Notes: generated by a model not told the origin, from the letters alone. A stretch of 64,000 nucleotides of DNA from Streptomyces sp. TRM68416 (GCF_014596915.1 NZ_JACVWU010000011.1:62001-126000), one strand, 5' to 3'. Positions 22,995-32,339 are shown, counted from the stretch's first letter. Made by a program: numbers and translations.

Positions 22995-25211
22995 GTGGCC
23001 ACGTTCCTCTACAAGCTCGGCCGACTCGCCTTCAGGCGTCGGCACTTCGTCGCCCTGATCTGGGTGGCCCTGCTGACGCTCGCGGGCGTCGGCGCCGCCT
23101 CCGCGCCCACCGCCGGCAGCGCCTCCTTCTCCATCCCCGGCACCGAGGCCCAGAAGGCCTTCGACCTGCTGGAGGAACGATTCCCCGGTTCGAGTGCCGA
23201 CGGAGCGACCGCACGCGTCGTCTTCCAGGCCCCCGACGGACAGAAGCTGTCGTCCGCCGCGCACAAGGCGGCCGTCGAGGACACCGTCAAGGAACTGGGC
23301 AACGGCTCCGAGGTCGTCTCCGTCACCGACCCCTTCAAGACGGACTCCGTCTCCAAGGACGGCACCGTCGGCTACGCCCAGGTCCGCTACGAGGTCTCCG
23401 GCATGGAGCTCCAGGAGTCCTCCAAGGAGGCCCTGGAGCACGCCGCCGACGACGCCCGCGCGTCCGGGCTGACCGTCGAGATCGGCGGTGACGCGCTCCA
23501 GGCCACGCCCGAGACCGGCTCCACCGAGATCATCGGCATCGCGGTCGCCGCCGTCGTCCTCGTCATCACCCTGGGTTCGCTGGTCGCGGCAGGTCTGCCG
23601 CTGCTGACGGCGCTCATCGGCGTGGGCATCGGCGTCTCCACGATCACCGCCCTCGCCAACGCGCTGGACCTCGGCTCGACCACCTCCACGCTGGCCATGA
23701 TGATCGGCCTCGCCGTCGGCATCGACTACGCGCTGTTCATCGTCTCCCGCTACCGCGCGGAACTGGCCGAGGGCCGGGACCGCGAGGAGGCGGTCGGCCG
23801 GGCCACCGGCACGGCCGGGTCCGCGGTGGTCTTCGCCGGCCTCACGGTCGTGATCGCTCTGGTGGGCCTCTCCGTCGTCAACATCCCGATGCTGACGAAG
23901 ATGGGCATCGCCGCGGCCGGCACGGTCGTCATCGCCGTCCTGATCGCGCTGACCATGATCCCCGCGCTGCTCGGCTACGCGGGCCGCAAGGTCCAGCCGG
24001 CGGGCGCGAAGAGCAAGCTGTTCGGCCGCGGAAAGGCTGCCTCCGGGGACAAGCCGGCCAAGCCCAACATGGGCACCCGCTGGGCGAGCTTCGTCGTCCG
24101 CCGCCCCGTCGCCGTCCTGCTCCTCGGCGTCGTAGGCCTCGGCGCCGCCGCGGTCCCGGTCGGCTCCCTGGAGCTGGGCCTGCCCGACGACGGCTCGCAG
24201 CCCACCTCCACCACCCAGCGCCGCGCCTACGACCTGCTGTCCGAGGGCTTCGGCCCCGGTTTCAACGGCCCGTTCCTGGTCGTCGGCGACGCGAAGGACA
24301 GCGCCGACCCGAAGGCCGCCGCGACCGAGGTGGCCGACGGGATCAAGGACCTGGACGGCGTGGTCACGGTGACCCCGGCGACGTTCAACAAGGCCGGGGA
24401 CACCTTCACCATCACCGTGATCCCCGACTCCAAGCCCTCCTCCACCCAGACCGAAGACCTCGTCCACACCATCCGGGACACCGGCGCGGACATCAAGGCC
24501 GACACCGGTACCGAGGTGCTGGTCAGCGGCACCACGGCGATGAACATCGACTTCTCGCAGAAGATGAACGACGCGCTGATCCCGTATCTCGCGCTCGTCG
24601 TGGGCCTCGCCTTCCTGCTGCTGATCGCGGTGTTCCGCTCCATCCTGGTCCCGCTGAAGGCGGCCCTCGGCTTCCTGCTCAGCGTGCTCGCCGCGCTCGG
24701 CGCCGTCGTCGCGGTCTTCCAGTGGGGCTGGCTGTCCGGCCTCATGGGCGTCGAGGAGACCGGCCCGATCATGTCGATGATGCCGATCTTCATGGTCGGC
24801 GTGGTCTTCGGCCTCGCCATGGACTACGAGGTGTTCCTCGTGACCCGGATGCGCGAGGCCTACGTCCACGGCGAGAGCCCCGGCCAGGCCGTGGTGACCG
24901 GCTTCAAGCACGGCGCACGGGTGGTCACCGCCGCCGCCGTGATCATGATGGCCGTCTTCGCGGGCTTCATCGGCTCCTCCGAGTCGATGGTGAAGATGAT
25001 CGGCTTCGGCCTGGCCGTCGCGGTCTTCTTCGACGCGTTCGTCGTCCGCATGGCGATCGTCCCGGCGGTGCTGGCCCTGCTCGGCACCAAGGCCTGGTGG
25101 CTGCCGAAGTGGCTGGACCGCGCCCTGCCCAACGTCGACGTCGAGGGCGAGGGCCTCAAGGCCGCGGCCGAGGCCCACGCGGACGCGGACAAGGAGCTGG
25201 TACGCGCCTGA
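22995..25211 (+). CDS. MMPL-family RND exporter
   Basis: The 738-residue membrane protein has two repeated halves, each with a first helix, a large extracellular loop and five helices. Both halves have the MmpL signature with Asp-Tyr: GIDYALFIVSRYRAEL and AMDYEVFLVTRMREAY, which form the proton relay. Such pumps export lipids, fatty acids or drugs across the membrane. GTG 22995 starts the protein. It follows a TetR gene and ends before a clear hairpin. Confidence 0.92.
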   Translation: MATFLYKLGRLAFRRRHFVALIWVALLTLAGVGAASAPTAGSASFSIPGTEAQKAFDLLEERFPGSSADGATARVVFQAPDGQKLSSAAHKAAVEDTVKELGNGSEVVSVTDPFKTDSVSKDGTVGYAQVRYEVSGMELQESSKEALEHAADDARASGLTVEIGGDALQATPETGSTEIIGIAVAAVVLVITLGSLVAAGLPLLTALIGVGIGVSTITALANALDLGSTTSTLAMMIGLAVGIDYALFIVSRYRAELAEGRDREEAVGRATGTAGSAVVFAGLTVVIALVGLSVVNIPMLTKMGIAAAGTVVIAVLIALTMIPALLGYAGRKVQPAGAKSKLFGRGKAASGDKPAKPNMGTRWASFVVRRPVAVLLLGVVGLGAAAVPVGSLELGLPDDGSQPTSTTQRRAYDLLSEGFGPGFNGPFLVVGDAKDSADPKAAATEVADGIKDLDGVVTVTPATFNKAGDTFTITVIPDSKPSSTQTEDLVHTIRDTGADIKADTGTEVLVSGTTAMNIDFSQKMNDALIPYLALVVGLAFLLLIAVFRSILVPLKAALGFLLSVLAALGAVVAVFQWGWLSGLMGVEETGPIMSMMPIFMVGVVFGLAMDYEVFLVTRMREAYVHGESPGQAVVTGFKHGARVVTAAAVIMMAVFAGFIGSSESMVKMIGFGLAVAVFFDAFVVRMAIVPAVLALLGTKAWWLPKWLDRALPNVDVEGEGLKAAAEAHADADKELVRA

Positions 25212-25235
25212 CGCACCGCGTCCGCCGCAGGACCG

Positions 25236-25276
25236 GCCGGTGAGGGCTCCGTGGGGACGGGGGCGCCCTCACCGGC
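25236..25276 (+). terminator. Terminator hairpin after the MMPL gene
   Basis: GCCGGTGAGGGC and GCCCTCACCGGC form a perfect 12-bp stem with a 17-base loop, 24 bp after the MMPL stop. Confidence 0.75.
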
Positions 25277-25365
25277 TGCCTTGTGCACGCGGGCACGCGG
25301 CCGGATTCCGCGAGGACCGATATCCCGTCGCGTGCCCGGTACACGCACCGCTAGCGTGGCCTTTC

Positions 25366-25863
25366 ATGACGTCTGCCGCTTCAGGAGCCCACCCCCTCTT
25401 CGCCGCCGCCCTCGACGAACTCGGACTCGGCGAACTGCACGACCGGATCCGGCGCTTCCCGGACGCGACCCGCACCGCCGCGGAGGCGGCCGCCGCGATC
25501 GGCTGCGAACTGAGCCAGATCTGCAAGTCGCTGATCTTCGCCGCCGACGGCGTCCCCGTCCTCGTCCTCATGGACGGCGCCTCCCGCGTCGACGTCGACC
25601 TCGTCCGGCGCGAACTGGGCGCCGAGCGGGTCACCCGGGCCAAGGCCGACGTCGTACGGGAGACCACCGGATACGCCATCGGCGGCGTCCCGCCCTTCGG
25701 GCACCGCACGCGGACCCGCGTCCTGGCCGACCGCTCCCTGCTCGACCACGACCTCGTCTGGGCCGCCGCCGGCACCCCGTACACCGTCTTCCCCATGGAA
25801 CCGAAGGCCCTGATCGCGCACGCCGGCGCCGCCCTGGCGGACGTGCGCGAGCACACCGCGTGA
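25366..25863 (+). CDS. YbaK/EbsC-family aminoacyl-tRNA deacylase
   Basis: The 165-residue protein is a single YbaK/ProX editing domain: EAAAAIGCELSQICKSLIF carries the conserved Lys, and GGVPPFGH the GxxxPxxG loop. Family members hydrolyse mischarged aminoacyl-tRNA such as Cys- or Ala-tRNA-Pro. ATG 25366 was chosen since homology starts near it. Its stop overlaps the next gene's GTG by four bases. Confidence 0.9.
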   Translation: MTSAASGAHPLFAAALDELGLGELHDRIRRFPDATRTAAEAAAAIGCELSQICKSLIFAADGVPVLVLMDGASRVDVDLVRRELGAERVTRAKADVVRETTGYAIGGVPPFGHRTRTRVLADRSLLDHDLVWAAAGTPYTVFPMEPKALIAHAGAALADVREHTA

Positions 25864-26705
25864 CGCCCCTGGTCACCGCCGCCGTCCTGCTCGCCGCGGT
25901 CACTCACGCCTGCTGGAACGCCCTCGCCCACCGCATCCCCGACAAACTCGTCGGCTTCACCCTGATCGCGGGCGGCGGGGCGCTGATCGGGCTGGTCATG
26001 CTGCCGTTCACGCCGGTGCCGGCGGCCGGTGCCTGGCCGTACCTGATCGGCTCCGCGCTCATCCACATCGCCTACTACGCCCTGCTGATGAAGTCCTTCC
26101 GGCTCGGCGACTTCGGCCAGGCCTACCCCATCGCCCGCGGCACCGCGCCCCTGGTCGTCACCCTGTTCGCCGCGCTCTTCGCCCACGAGGTCCCGGACGA
26201 CTGGGCCGCCGCCGGCATCGCCCTGTCCTGCGCCGGACTGACCGGCGTCGCCCTGTGGGGACTGCGCGGACACCGCCCCCACTGGTCCGCGATCGGCGCC
26301 GCCCTCGCCACCGGCCTCACCATCGCGGCCTACACGGTCGTCGACGGCCTCGGCGTGCGCGCCTCCGGCTCCTCCCTCGGCTACATCGCCTGGCTGATGA
26401 CGATCCAGGGCGTGGTGATCCCCGCGTACACCGTCTGGCGCCGACGGGGCGACTCGGTCGCCCTCCTCCGCCCGTACGCCGCCGTCGGCCTGCTCGGCGC
26501 CGCCCTCTCCGTCACCGCCTACGGCCTCGTCCTGTGGGCCCAGACCCGCGCGGCCCTCGCGCCGATCGCGGCCCTTCGGGAGTCCTCCATCATCGTGGGC
26601 GCGGCGATCGGCGCGGTGTTCTTCAAGGAACGGTTCGGGGCGCCGCGGATCGTGGCGGCCGGGTTGCTGGTGGTGGGGATCGGGCTGATGCTGCGGGCGG
26701 GGTGA
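25860..26705 (+). CDS. EamA-family (DMT) transporter
   Basis: The 281-residue protein has about ten hydrophobic helices in two EamA repeats, with QAYPIARGTAPLVVTLFAAL in the first and AALRESSIIVGAAIGAVFFKE in the second, typical of drug/metabolite transporters. GTG 25860 overlaps the YbaK stop (GTGA), so the two are coupled. The substrate is unknown; amino acids or related metabolites would fit the YbaK partner, but that is only inference. Confidence 0.88.
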   Translation: MTPLVTAAVLLAAVTHACWNALAHRIPDKLVGFTLIAGGGALIGLVMLPFTPVPAAGAWPYLIGSALIHIAYYALLMKSFRLGDFGQAYPIARGTAPLVVTLFAALFAHEVPDDWAAAGIALSCAGLTGVALWGLRGHRPHWSAIGAALATGLTIAAYTVVDGLGVRASGSSLGYIAWLMTIQGVVIPAYTVWRRRGDSVALLRPYAAVGLLGAALSVTAYGLVLWAQTRAALAPIAALRESSIIVGAAIGAVFFKERFGAPRIVAAGLLVVGIGLMLRAG

Positions 26706-26803
26706 ACCGGAGAGGGGGCGGGTGTCCGTTCCGGCGCGGGAGCGGTGGTGCGGGGCGTGGTCGGAGGAGCACCCTGGAAGGAGGAGTTCCGGAGGTGATC
26801 GTC

Positions 26804-27079
26804 ATGATGCACACCGCAGTGGGATGGCATGTGGAGCTGGAGTTCCAGGAGGACGACCAGCACACGCGGGCGGCGGCGCTGGTGCGGCTGCCCGACGGCA
26901 CCGAGGTACGGGCCCAGGGGCACGCCAGCCGCCACCACACCGACGCGAATCAGCCGCGGGTCGGGGAGGAGATAGCGGCGGCACGTGCCCTCAACGAACT
27001 CGCGATGCAGCTGCTGACGAAGGCGCACGGCGAGATCGACTCGGCCTCGGGGCGCACGTCCCATCCGATTCACGTGTGA
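26804..27079 (+). CDS. DUF1876 (dsRBD-like) protein
   Basis: The 91-residue protein fits the actinobacterial DUF1876 family, read from WHVELEFQEDDQHTRAAALV through to the helix IAAARALNELAMQLL. GGAGG lies 8 bases before ATG 26804; GTG 26795 in frame is an alternative. The function is unknown. The stop runs into four copies of GTGAG, then about 180 bp of GC-rich sequence in which I see no gene. Confidence 0.8.
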   Translation: MMHTAVGWHVELEFQEDDQHTRAAALVRLPDGTEVRAQGHASRHHTDANQPRVGEEIAAARALNELAMQLLTKAHGEIDSASGRTSHPIHV

Positions 27080-27259
27080 GGTGAGGTGAGGTGAGGTGGG
27101 GGCGTGCGGGTTCGCTCGCGCGCCCCTGGCTGGGGTGCGCCACCCTGTTTGGGGCGCGTTGGTCGGCTTGTGCGCCCCGCGCGGGCGCTTCGCGCCGGAT
27201 CGGGGCGTGCGCCCGAGTTGCGTGCGCTGGTGAGCCCGCGCTCGAGCGTGTGCGAGCAG

Positions 27260-28432
27260 CTACGCGCCCCGCGTGAGCGACTCCCGCACCCCCCGCACCA
27301 GCGCCTGCGCGCGCGGGTCCGCCGTCACCGTCTTGCGGAAGCCGTTGGTGACGTAGCCGAAGGCGATGCCCGAGTCGGGGTCGGCGAAACCGAGGGAGCC
27401 GCCGCGGCCGGGGTGGCCGAAGGAGGTGGGGGCGAGGAGCGGGGACGCGCTGCCGTGCAGCATGTAGCCGAGGCCGAAGCGGGTGCCCACGACCAGCACC
27501 CGGTCCGGGCCCGCCGACTCCTCGGCGCGGGCCAGCCGGGCCGTCGCCGCGTCGAACAGGCGGAAGCCGTCGACGGGCCCGATCAGCGCCGCGTAGAAGC
27601 GGGCGAGGGCCTCGGCCGTCGCGATGCCGTTGGTGGCGGGCAGGGCGGCCGCGCGGTGGGCGGGGTCGTTCTGGTCGGGGAACGGGCTGATCGCCGCGAA
27701 CGCCCGGCGGGTCAGGGAGTCGGGGTCGGCGTAGGCCTCGGTCACCGAACGCTTCGGGCGGGCGCGCAGTCCGCCGACGGGCTCGGGCCCCTCCACGCGT
27801 CCGGAACGGCCGACCCGCCCGGCCGCCGCCTCCGACTCCGGCAGCCCGAGCCACAGGTCCAGGCCCAGCGGCGCGGCCAGCTCCGCCGCGATCCACTCAC
27901 CGGCCCAGCGTCCCGTCACCCGCCGGGTCAGTTCGTCGACCATCCAGCCGTAGGTCAGCGCGTGATAGCCGTGATCGGTGCCCGGCTCCCAGACGGGCGC
28001 CTGCGCGGCGACCGCCTCGGGTCCGCGCGCGGGGTCCAGCGCCTGCGCGGGGGTGAGCGGCGTGTCCAGCACGGGCAGCCCGGCCCGGTGGTTCAGCACG
28101 TGCCGCACGAGCACCCGTTCCTTGCCGTGCGCCTTGAACTCCGGCCAGTACGCACCCACCGGCGCGTCCAGGTCCAGCTCCCCGCGCTGATGCAGCATCA
28201 GCAGTACGGCGGCGGCGACGCCCTTGGTCGCCGAGCGCACCACCTGCGCGGTGCCGCGTTCCCACGGCTCCGTGCCGTCGACGTCCCGGGTGCCGGCCCA
28301 CAGGTCGACGACCCGCTGCCCGTCGCGGTAGACGGAGACGGCCGCGCCCCGCTCGCCGAGCGCCTCGAAGTTCCGTACGAACGCCTCCCTGACCGGCTCG
28401 AATCCCTCGACGACCGTGCCGTTCACCTTCAC
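27260..28432 (-). CDS. Serine beta-lactamase-fold esterase (EstB type)
   Basis: The 390-residue protein belongs to the class C beta-lactamase / EstB group. It has SxxK in RSATKG, a Tyr motif in YHALTYGWMV and the GHPGRGGSLGF segment replacing the KTG triad. EstB-like members hydrolyse esters. There is no signal peptide, so it acts in the cytoplasm. GTG 28432 is chosen with AAGGGA 9-10 bases upstream. It is separated from ohr by 85 bp on the same strand. Confidence 0.88.
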   Translation of the reverse strand: MKVNGTVVEGFEPVREAFVRNFEALGERGAAVSVYRDGQRVVDLWAGTRDVDGTEPWERGTAQVVRSATKGVAAAVLLMLHQRGELDLDAPVGAYWPEFKAHGKERVLVRHVLNHRAGLPVLDTPLTPAQALDPARGPEAVAAQAPVWEPGTDHGYHALTYGWMVDELTRRVTGRWAGEWIAAELAAPLGLDLWLGLPESEAAAGRVGRSGRVEGPEPVGGLRARPKRSVTEAYADPDSLTRRAFAAISPFPDQNDPAHRAAALPATNGIATAEALARFYAALIGPVDGFRLFDAATARLARAEESAGPDRVLVVGTRFGLGYMLHGSASPLLAPTSFGHPGRGGSLGFADPDSGIAFGYVTNGFRKTVTADPRAQALVRGVRESLTRGA

Positions 28433-28517
28433 GTCCGCAGGTCCCTTCCCATGCGTCCCACTCGCCTTCGACAGCGGGTGCAACAACGGACCGTCGCCTG
28501 CGATTCCTCGGCTCGCG

Positions 28518-28964
28518 TCAACCGAGCAGGATCGTGACGTCGATGTTGCCGCGGGTGGCGTTGGAGTAGGGGCAGACCTCGTGGGCCGCGTCGACGAGCT
28601 TGGCCGCGACGTCCGCGTCGAGCACCGGCAGGGAGACGTTGAGGGCGACCGCGAGACCGTAGCCGAGCTGCTTGTTGGGGCCGATGCCGACCTTCGCGGC
28701 GACGGTGGAGCCGGTCAGGTCGTAACCGGCCCGTCGGCCGACGAGGACGAGCGCGTTGTGGAAGCAGGAGCTGTACCCGGCGGCGAACAGCTGCTCGGGG
28801 TTGGTGCCGTTGCCGTCGCCGCCCAGCTCCGGCGGCATCGCGACGCGCAGCTCCAGCACGCCGTCCTGGCTGGTGACATAGCCGTCCCGGCCACCGTGCG
28901 CGGTGGCCTCGGCGACGTACATGATCTTCGTCGGACGGGTGTCGACAGCGGTGCCGTCGGTCAT
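28518..28964 (-). CDS. ohr: Organic hydroperoxide resistance protein Ohr
   Basis: This 148-residue OsmC/Ohr-fold peroxidase has both redox Cys residues in their usual places: the peroxidatic Cys in AAGYSSCFHNAL and the resolving Cys in EVCPYSNATRGNI. It reduces organic hydroperoxides. A perfect inverted repeat lies about 20 bp upstream and the OhrR gene is the next upstream gene, so redox control by OhrR is expected. Confidence 0.94.
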   Translation of the reverse strand: MTDGTAVDTRPTKIMYVAEATAHGGRDGYVTSQDGVLELRVAMPPELGGDGNGTNPEQLFAAGYSSCFHNALVLVGRRAGYDLTGSTVAAKVGIGPNKQLGYGLAVALNVSLPVLDADVAAKLVDAAHEVCPYSNATRGNIDVTILLG

Positions 28965-28984
28965 GGACGTCCTCCCCCGGGAAT

Positions 28985-29013
28985 CCTTGTGCACAAATAC
29001 ATCGTGCACAAGG
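28985..29013. promoter_or_regulatory. OhrR operator, 10-bp perfect inverted repeat
   Basis: CCTTGTGCAC and GTGCACAAGG are separated by 9 bases, directly before ohr. Known OhrR sites in Streptomyces contain TTGTGCACAA-like dyads, so the match is good. Confidence 0.8.
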
Positions 29014-29116
29014 TACTGACCGGTAGGTGTGGGGGTGCGGGCAGGGGGTGGCAACTGCGGGTAACGCCAGATCAGGGGAGAGGGGAGGTGGGGCGTGTGC
29101 GCCGGGCGTGTGCGGG

Positions 29117-29587
29117 TCAGTGTGCGCGGTCGGCTGCCGCCTGCGCCCTCTCCGCGAGCTGCCACAGCTCCTCGCGCAACCGCGCGACCTCCGGCCCGCC
29201 GAGCTCCGTCGCCGCGAGCAGTGCGCCCGGTACGCGCGCCGCGCGCTCCTTCAGTTCCTCCGCACGCCCCGTGCACGCGACGAGCACCGAGCGCTCGTCG
29301 CCCGCCGCGCGCTCCCGGCGCACGAGCCCCGCGGACTCCAGCCGCTTCAGCAACGGCGACACCGTCCCGTAGTCCAGCCGCAGCGCCCCCGCCAGCTCCT
29401 TGACCGTCGTCTCCCCGCGCTCCCACAGCACCAGCAGCACGAGGTACTGCGGATAGGTGAGCCCGAGGTCGTCGAGGAGGGGGCGGTACGCCGCCGTCAC
29501 CGCGCGCTGCGCCGCGTACAGCGCGAAGCACAGCTGCTCGTCGAGGAGCAGGGAACCGGCCGCCCCGCCGTTCTCGTCGTTCGTCAC
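29117..29587 (-). CDS. ohrR: MarR-family organic peroxide sensor OhrR
   Basis: The 156-residue MarR regulator has the reactive Cys typical of OhrR near its N-terminus (LLLDEQLCFALYAAQ) and the winged helix LAGALRLDYGTVSPLLKRLE. Oxidation of that Cys by organic peroxides releases DNA. Its start is only 10 bp from the end of cbiO on the same strand, so it may be read partly from the upstream operon. Confidence 0.92.
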   Translation of the reverse strand: MTNDENGGAAGSLLLDEQLCFALYAAQRAVTAAYRPLLDDLGLTYPQYLVLLVLWERGETTVKELAGALRLDYGTVSPLLKRLESAGLVRRERAAGDERSVLVACTGRAEELKERAARVPGALLAATELGGPEVARLREELWQLAERAQAAADRAH

Positions 29588-29597
29588 GCGCCCATTG

Positions 29598-30356
29598 TCA
29601 CGGACGGAGCCGGGTCGCCGGCACGGAACGCGGGTCGAAGCCGAAGGGCAGCTCCAGCCGGTGGGCGCGCATCAGGTCGTCGTCCGCGAGCAGCTCGCCC
29701 GTCCGGCCGTCCGCCGCGATCACGCCGTCGCTCAGGATGAGCGCGCGCGGGCACAGTTCCAGCGCGTAGGGCAGGTCGTGCGTGACCATCAGCACGGTCA
29801 CGTCCAGCGAGCGCAGGATGTCGGCCAGTTCGCGGCGGGAGGCGGGGTCCAGGTTGGAGGACGGCTCGTCCAGCACCAGGATCTCCGGCTCCATCGCCAG
29901 CACGGTCGCCACGGCCACCCGGCGGCGCTGCCCGAACGACAGGTGGTGCGGCGGCCGTTCCTTGAACTCCGCCATGCCCACCTGCGCGAGCGCCCGGTCC
30001 ACGCGCTCCTCCAGCTCCGCCCCCTTCAGCCCGGCCGCAGCCGGACCGAACGCCACGTCCTCGCGGACCGTCGGCATGAACAGCTGGTCGTCCGGGTCCT
30101 GGAAGACGATGCCCACCTTGCGCCGGATCTCGGCCATGTGCTGCCGCCCCACGGGCAGACCCGCCACCGTCACCGTGCCGGTGCCGCCGCCGAGGATGCC
30201 GTTGAGGTGCAGCACGAGCGTCGTCTTGCCGGCACCGTTCGGCCCGAGCAGCGCCACACGCTCGCCGCGCGCGATGGAGAAGTCCACGCCGAACAGGGCC
30301 TGATGGCCGTCGGGGTAGGCGAAGGCGAGGCCGGAGACCTCCAGGGAAGCAGTCAC
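29598..30356 (-). CDS. cbiO: ECF nickel/cobalt transporter ATPase
   Basis: The 252-residue ATPase has Walker A GPNGAGKTT, signature LSFGQRRRVAVA and Walker B EILVLDEPSSNLD, with the CbiO-type Q-loop VFQDPDDQLF. GTG 30356 overlaps the cbiQ stop (GTGA); ATG 30365 is an alternative. It energises the CbiM/CbiQ importer encoded just upstream. Confidence 0.93.
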   Translation of the reverse strand: MTASLEVSGLAFAYPDGHQALFGVDFSIARGERVALLGPNGAGKTTLVLHLNGILGGGTGTVTVAGLPVGRQHMAEIRRKVGIVFQDPDDQLFMPTVREDVAFGPAAAGLKGAELEERVDRALAQVGMAEFKERPPHHLSFGQRRRVAVATVLAMEPEILVLDEPSSNLDPASRRELADILRSLDVTVLMVTHDLPYALELCPRALILSDGVIAADGRTGELLADDDLMRAHRLELPFGFDPRSVPATRLRP

Positions 30357-31114
30357 ATGGTCCATCCCAGCAGACAGACCACGAGGGCGGCGAGGGGGAG
30401 GGTGAACGCGTACGTCCACTGCGCGCGGGATGCGGTCACCTCGTCGATCACCGGCATCGCACCGGCGTACCCGCGGCTGATCATGGCCAGGTGGACGCGC
30501 TCGCCGCGTTCGTAGGAGCGGATGAACAGCGCGCCCGCGGACTTCGCGAGCACGCCCCAGTGCCGCACACCGCGCGCCTCGAAGCCGCGCGACTCCCGCG
30601 CGATGCGCATGCGCCGCATCTCGTCGGTGATCACGTCGCCGTAGCGGATCATGAAGGAGGCGATCTGCACCAGCAGGGGCGGGAGCTTCAGGCGCTGCAG
30701 GCCGAGCAGCAGCTCGCGCAGTTCGGTGGTGGAGGCCAGCAGGACGGACGCGGCGACGCCGAGGGTGCCCTTGGCGAGCACGTTCCAGGCGCCCCACAGT
30801 CCGCTGACGCTCAGCGACACACCGAGCACCTCGACGCGCTCGCCCTCCGCGACGAACGGCATCAGTACCGCGAAGGCGACGAACGGCACCTCGATCAGCA
30901 GCCGCTTGAGCAGGAAACCGGCGGGCACGCGCGCGAGGTACGCGACGACCGCGAGCAGGACGGCGTACAGCCCGAAGGCCCACATCGCCTCCCGCGGTGT
31001 CGACACCACGACGACCACGAACGCGAAGGTCGCGGCGAGCTTGGTGTGCGGCGGCAGTCCGTGCACGGGGGAGTGCCCGTGCCGGTACAGCCTGTGCGCG
31101 TGTCCGGCGCCCAT
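30353..31114 (-). CDS. cbiQ: ECF nickel/cobalt transporter T component
   Basis: The 253-residue membrane protein is a CbiQ-type T component, with several helices and the two cytosolic coupling motifs as ARESRGFEARG and AMISRGYAG (Ala-x-x-x-x-Gly type). It starts one base after the cbiM stop and its stop overlaps cbiO, so the three form one operon. Confidence 0.92.
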   Translation of the reverse strand: MGAGHAHRLYRHGHSPVHGLPPHTKLAATFAFVVVVVSTPREAMWAFGLYAVLLAVVAYLARVPAGFLLKRLLIEVPFVAFAVLMPFVAEGERVEVLGVSLSVSGLWGAWNVLAKGTLGVAASVLLASTTELRELLLGLQRLKLPPLLVQIASFMIRYGDVITDEMRRMRIARESRGFEARGVRHWGVLAKSAGALFIRSYERGERVHLAMISRGYAGAMPVIDEVTASRAQWTYAFTLPLAALVVCLLGWTM

Positions 31115-31115
31115 G

Positions 31116-32174
31116 TCAGACGTTCGTGCTCACGGGGGAGACGTCGTCGTGCGTACGTCGGCGGCGCACCGCCCAGAACACCGCGCTGCCCGCCACGACC
31201 GTGACACCGACGCCGATGACGCCCGCCAGCCCCCCGGACAGGCGGGCGTCCTCGACATCCTTGACGCCGTAGTCGGCGAGGGGGGAGTCGGCGTACGCGT
31301 GCTCCTCGGCCTTCTTGTCGATGCCCTGGTCGGAGGCGACCTTCTCCAGGCCGTCGGGGTTGGAGGAGGCGTAGAAGCTGACGACGCCGGCGAGGACGAG
31401 GGAGGTGACCAGACCGGTGATCCACAGCGCGCGCCGGGAGGTGCGCGCCGCGACGGGCGCCGTGCGCGCCCCCTCGGGCGCCGGGACGTCGACCAGTGCG
31501 CCGTTCACGCGCAGTTGCAGGCGCTGGCGCAGGTCGCGCGCGCCGTACACGAGATCCGGGCGCACGGCGATCACCGCGCCGACCGTGAGCGCCGTGATCG
31601 CGGCCTCCCCGATGCCGATCAGGACGTGCACGCCGACCATCGCGGTGGCCACCTTGCCGATCGAGACGTCGGTGGTGCCGCCGACCGCGTACATCAGCGT
31701 GAAGGCGAGCGCCGCGGCCGGGACCGAGACGAGGGCCGCGGCGAAGGAGGCCACGGTCACCGAGCGGCGGGTGCGCGGCAGGATCTTGACCAGGCCGCGG
31801 AAGAGGCCGTAGGCGACGACCGTGGTGACCACCGCCATGTTGGTGATGTTCACGCCGAGCGCGGTCAGGCCGCCGTCCGCGAAGAGGATGCCCTGCATGA
31901 GCAGGACGACGGAGACGCACAGCACGCCGGTGTAGGGGCCGACGAGGATCGCGGCGAGCGCGCCGCCCAGCAGGTGACCGCTGGTGCCCGCGGCGACGGG
32001 GAAGTTCAGCATCTGGACGGCGAAGATGAACGCGGCCACCAGGCCGGCCAGCGGCGCGGTGCGCTCGTCGAGTTCCCGGCGCGCGCCGCGCAGGCTCACG
32101 GCGACCGCGGCCGCGGCGACCGCTCCGGTCGCGAGCGAGGTGGGGGCGTCTATGAATCCGTCAGGGACATGCAC
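31116..32174 (-). CDS. cbiM: Nickel/cobalt ECF transporter substrate component, CbiM-CbiN fusion
   Basis: The 352-residue protein starts MHVPDGFIDAPTS (GTG 32174); His2 of this motif binds the metal together with the N-terminus, which fixes the start. The first 230 residues form the seven-helix CbiM/NikM domain. The C-terminal part, from about residue 250, has one helix, a loop (NPDGLEKVASDQGIDKKAEE) and a second helix, resembling CbiN/NikN. So M and N are fused. A predicted Nur box upstream favours nickel as substrate. Confidence 0.92.
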   Translation of the reverse strand: MHVPDGFIDAPTSLATGAVAAAAVAVSLRGARRELDERTAPLAGLVAAFIFAVQMLNFPVAAGTSGHLLGGALAAILVGPYTGVLCVSVVLLMQGILFADGGLTALGVNITNMAVVTTVVAYGLFRGLVKILPRTRRSVTVASFAAALVSVPAAALAFTLMYAVGGTTDVSIGKVATAMVGVHVLIGIGEAAITALTVGAVIAVRPDLVYGARDLRQRLQLRVNGALVDVPAPEGARTAPVAARTSRRALWITGLVTSLVLAGVVSFYASSNPDGLEKVASDQGIDKKAEEHAYADSPLADYGVKDVEDARLSGGLAGVIGVGVTVVAGSAVFWAVRRRRTHDDVSPVSTNV

Positions 32175-32194
32175 CGTTCGATGATAGTGGCTTG

Positions 32195-32211
32195 TTGCGA
32201 ACGGCTTGCAA
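32195..32211 (-). promoter_or_regulatory. Predicted Nur (nickel regulator) box before cbiM
   Basis: Read on the minus strand, TTGCAA-GCCGT-TCGCAA matches the Streptomyces Nur consensus TTGCAA-N5-TTGCAA with one mismatch. It lies 20 bp before the cbiM start, with a TATCAT-like -10 at 32181-32186. Nur represses nickel uptake genes when nickel is plentiful. Confidence 0.65.
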
Positions 32212-32339
32212 GAGCGTGTGACCGAGAACAATCGGCGCAGAATCTCCGGCCCAGGGGCGCCCGGCGGAAAATATGCGACATTGGAGAGGAAGCGGATTCA
32301 CAGCTTTCGCATAGGTCACGCAGCGTAAGGGGCCGCCCG

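Noticed and set aside
32175..32339. Cobalamin riboswitch upstream of cbiM
   Set aside because: The spacer is too short and has only a partial match to the B12 box; a Nur-type site explains it better.
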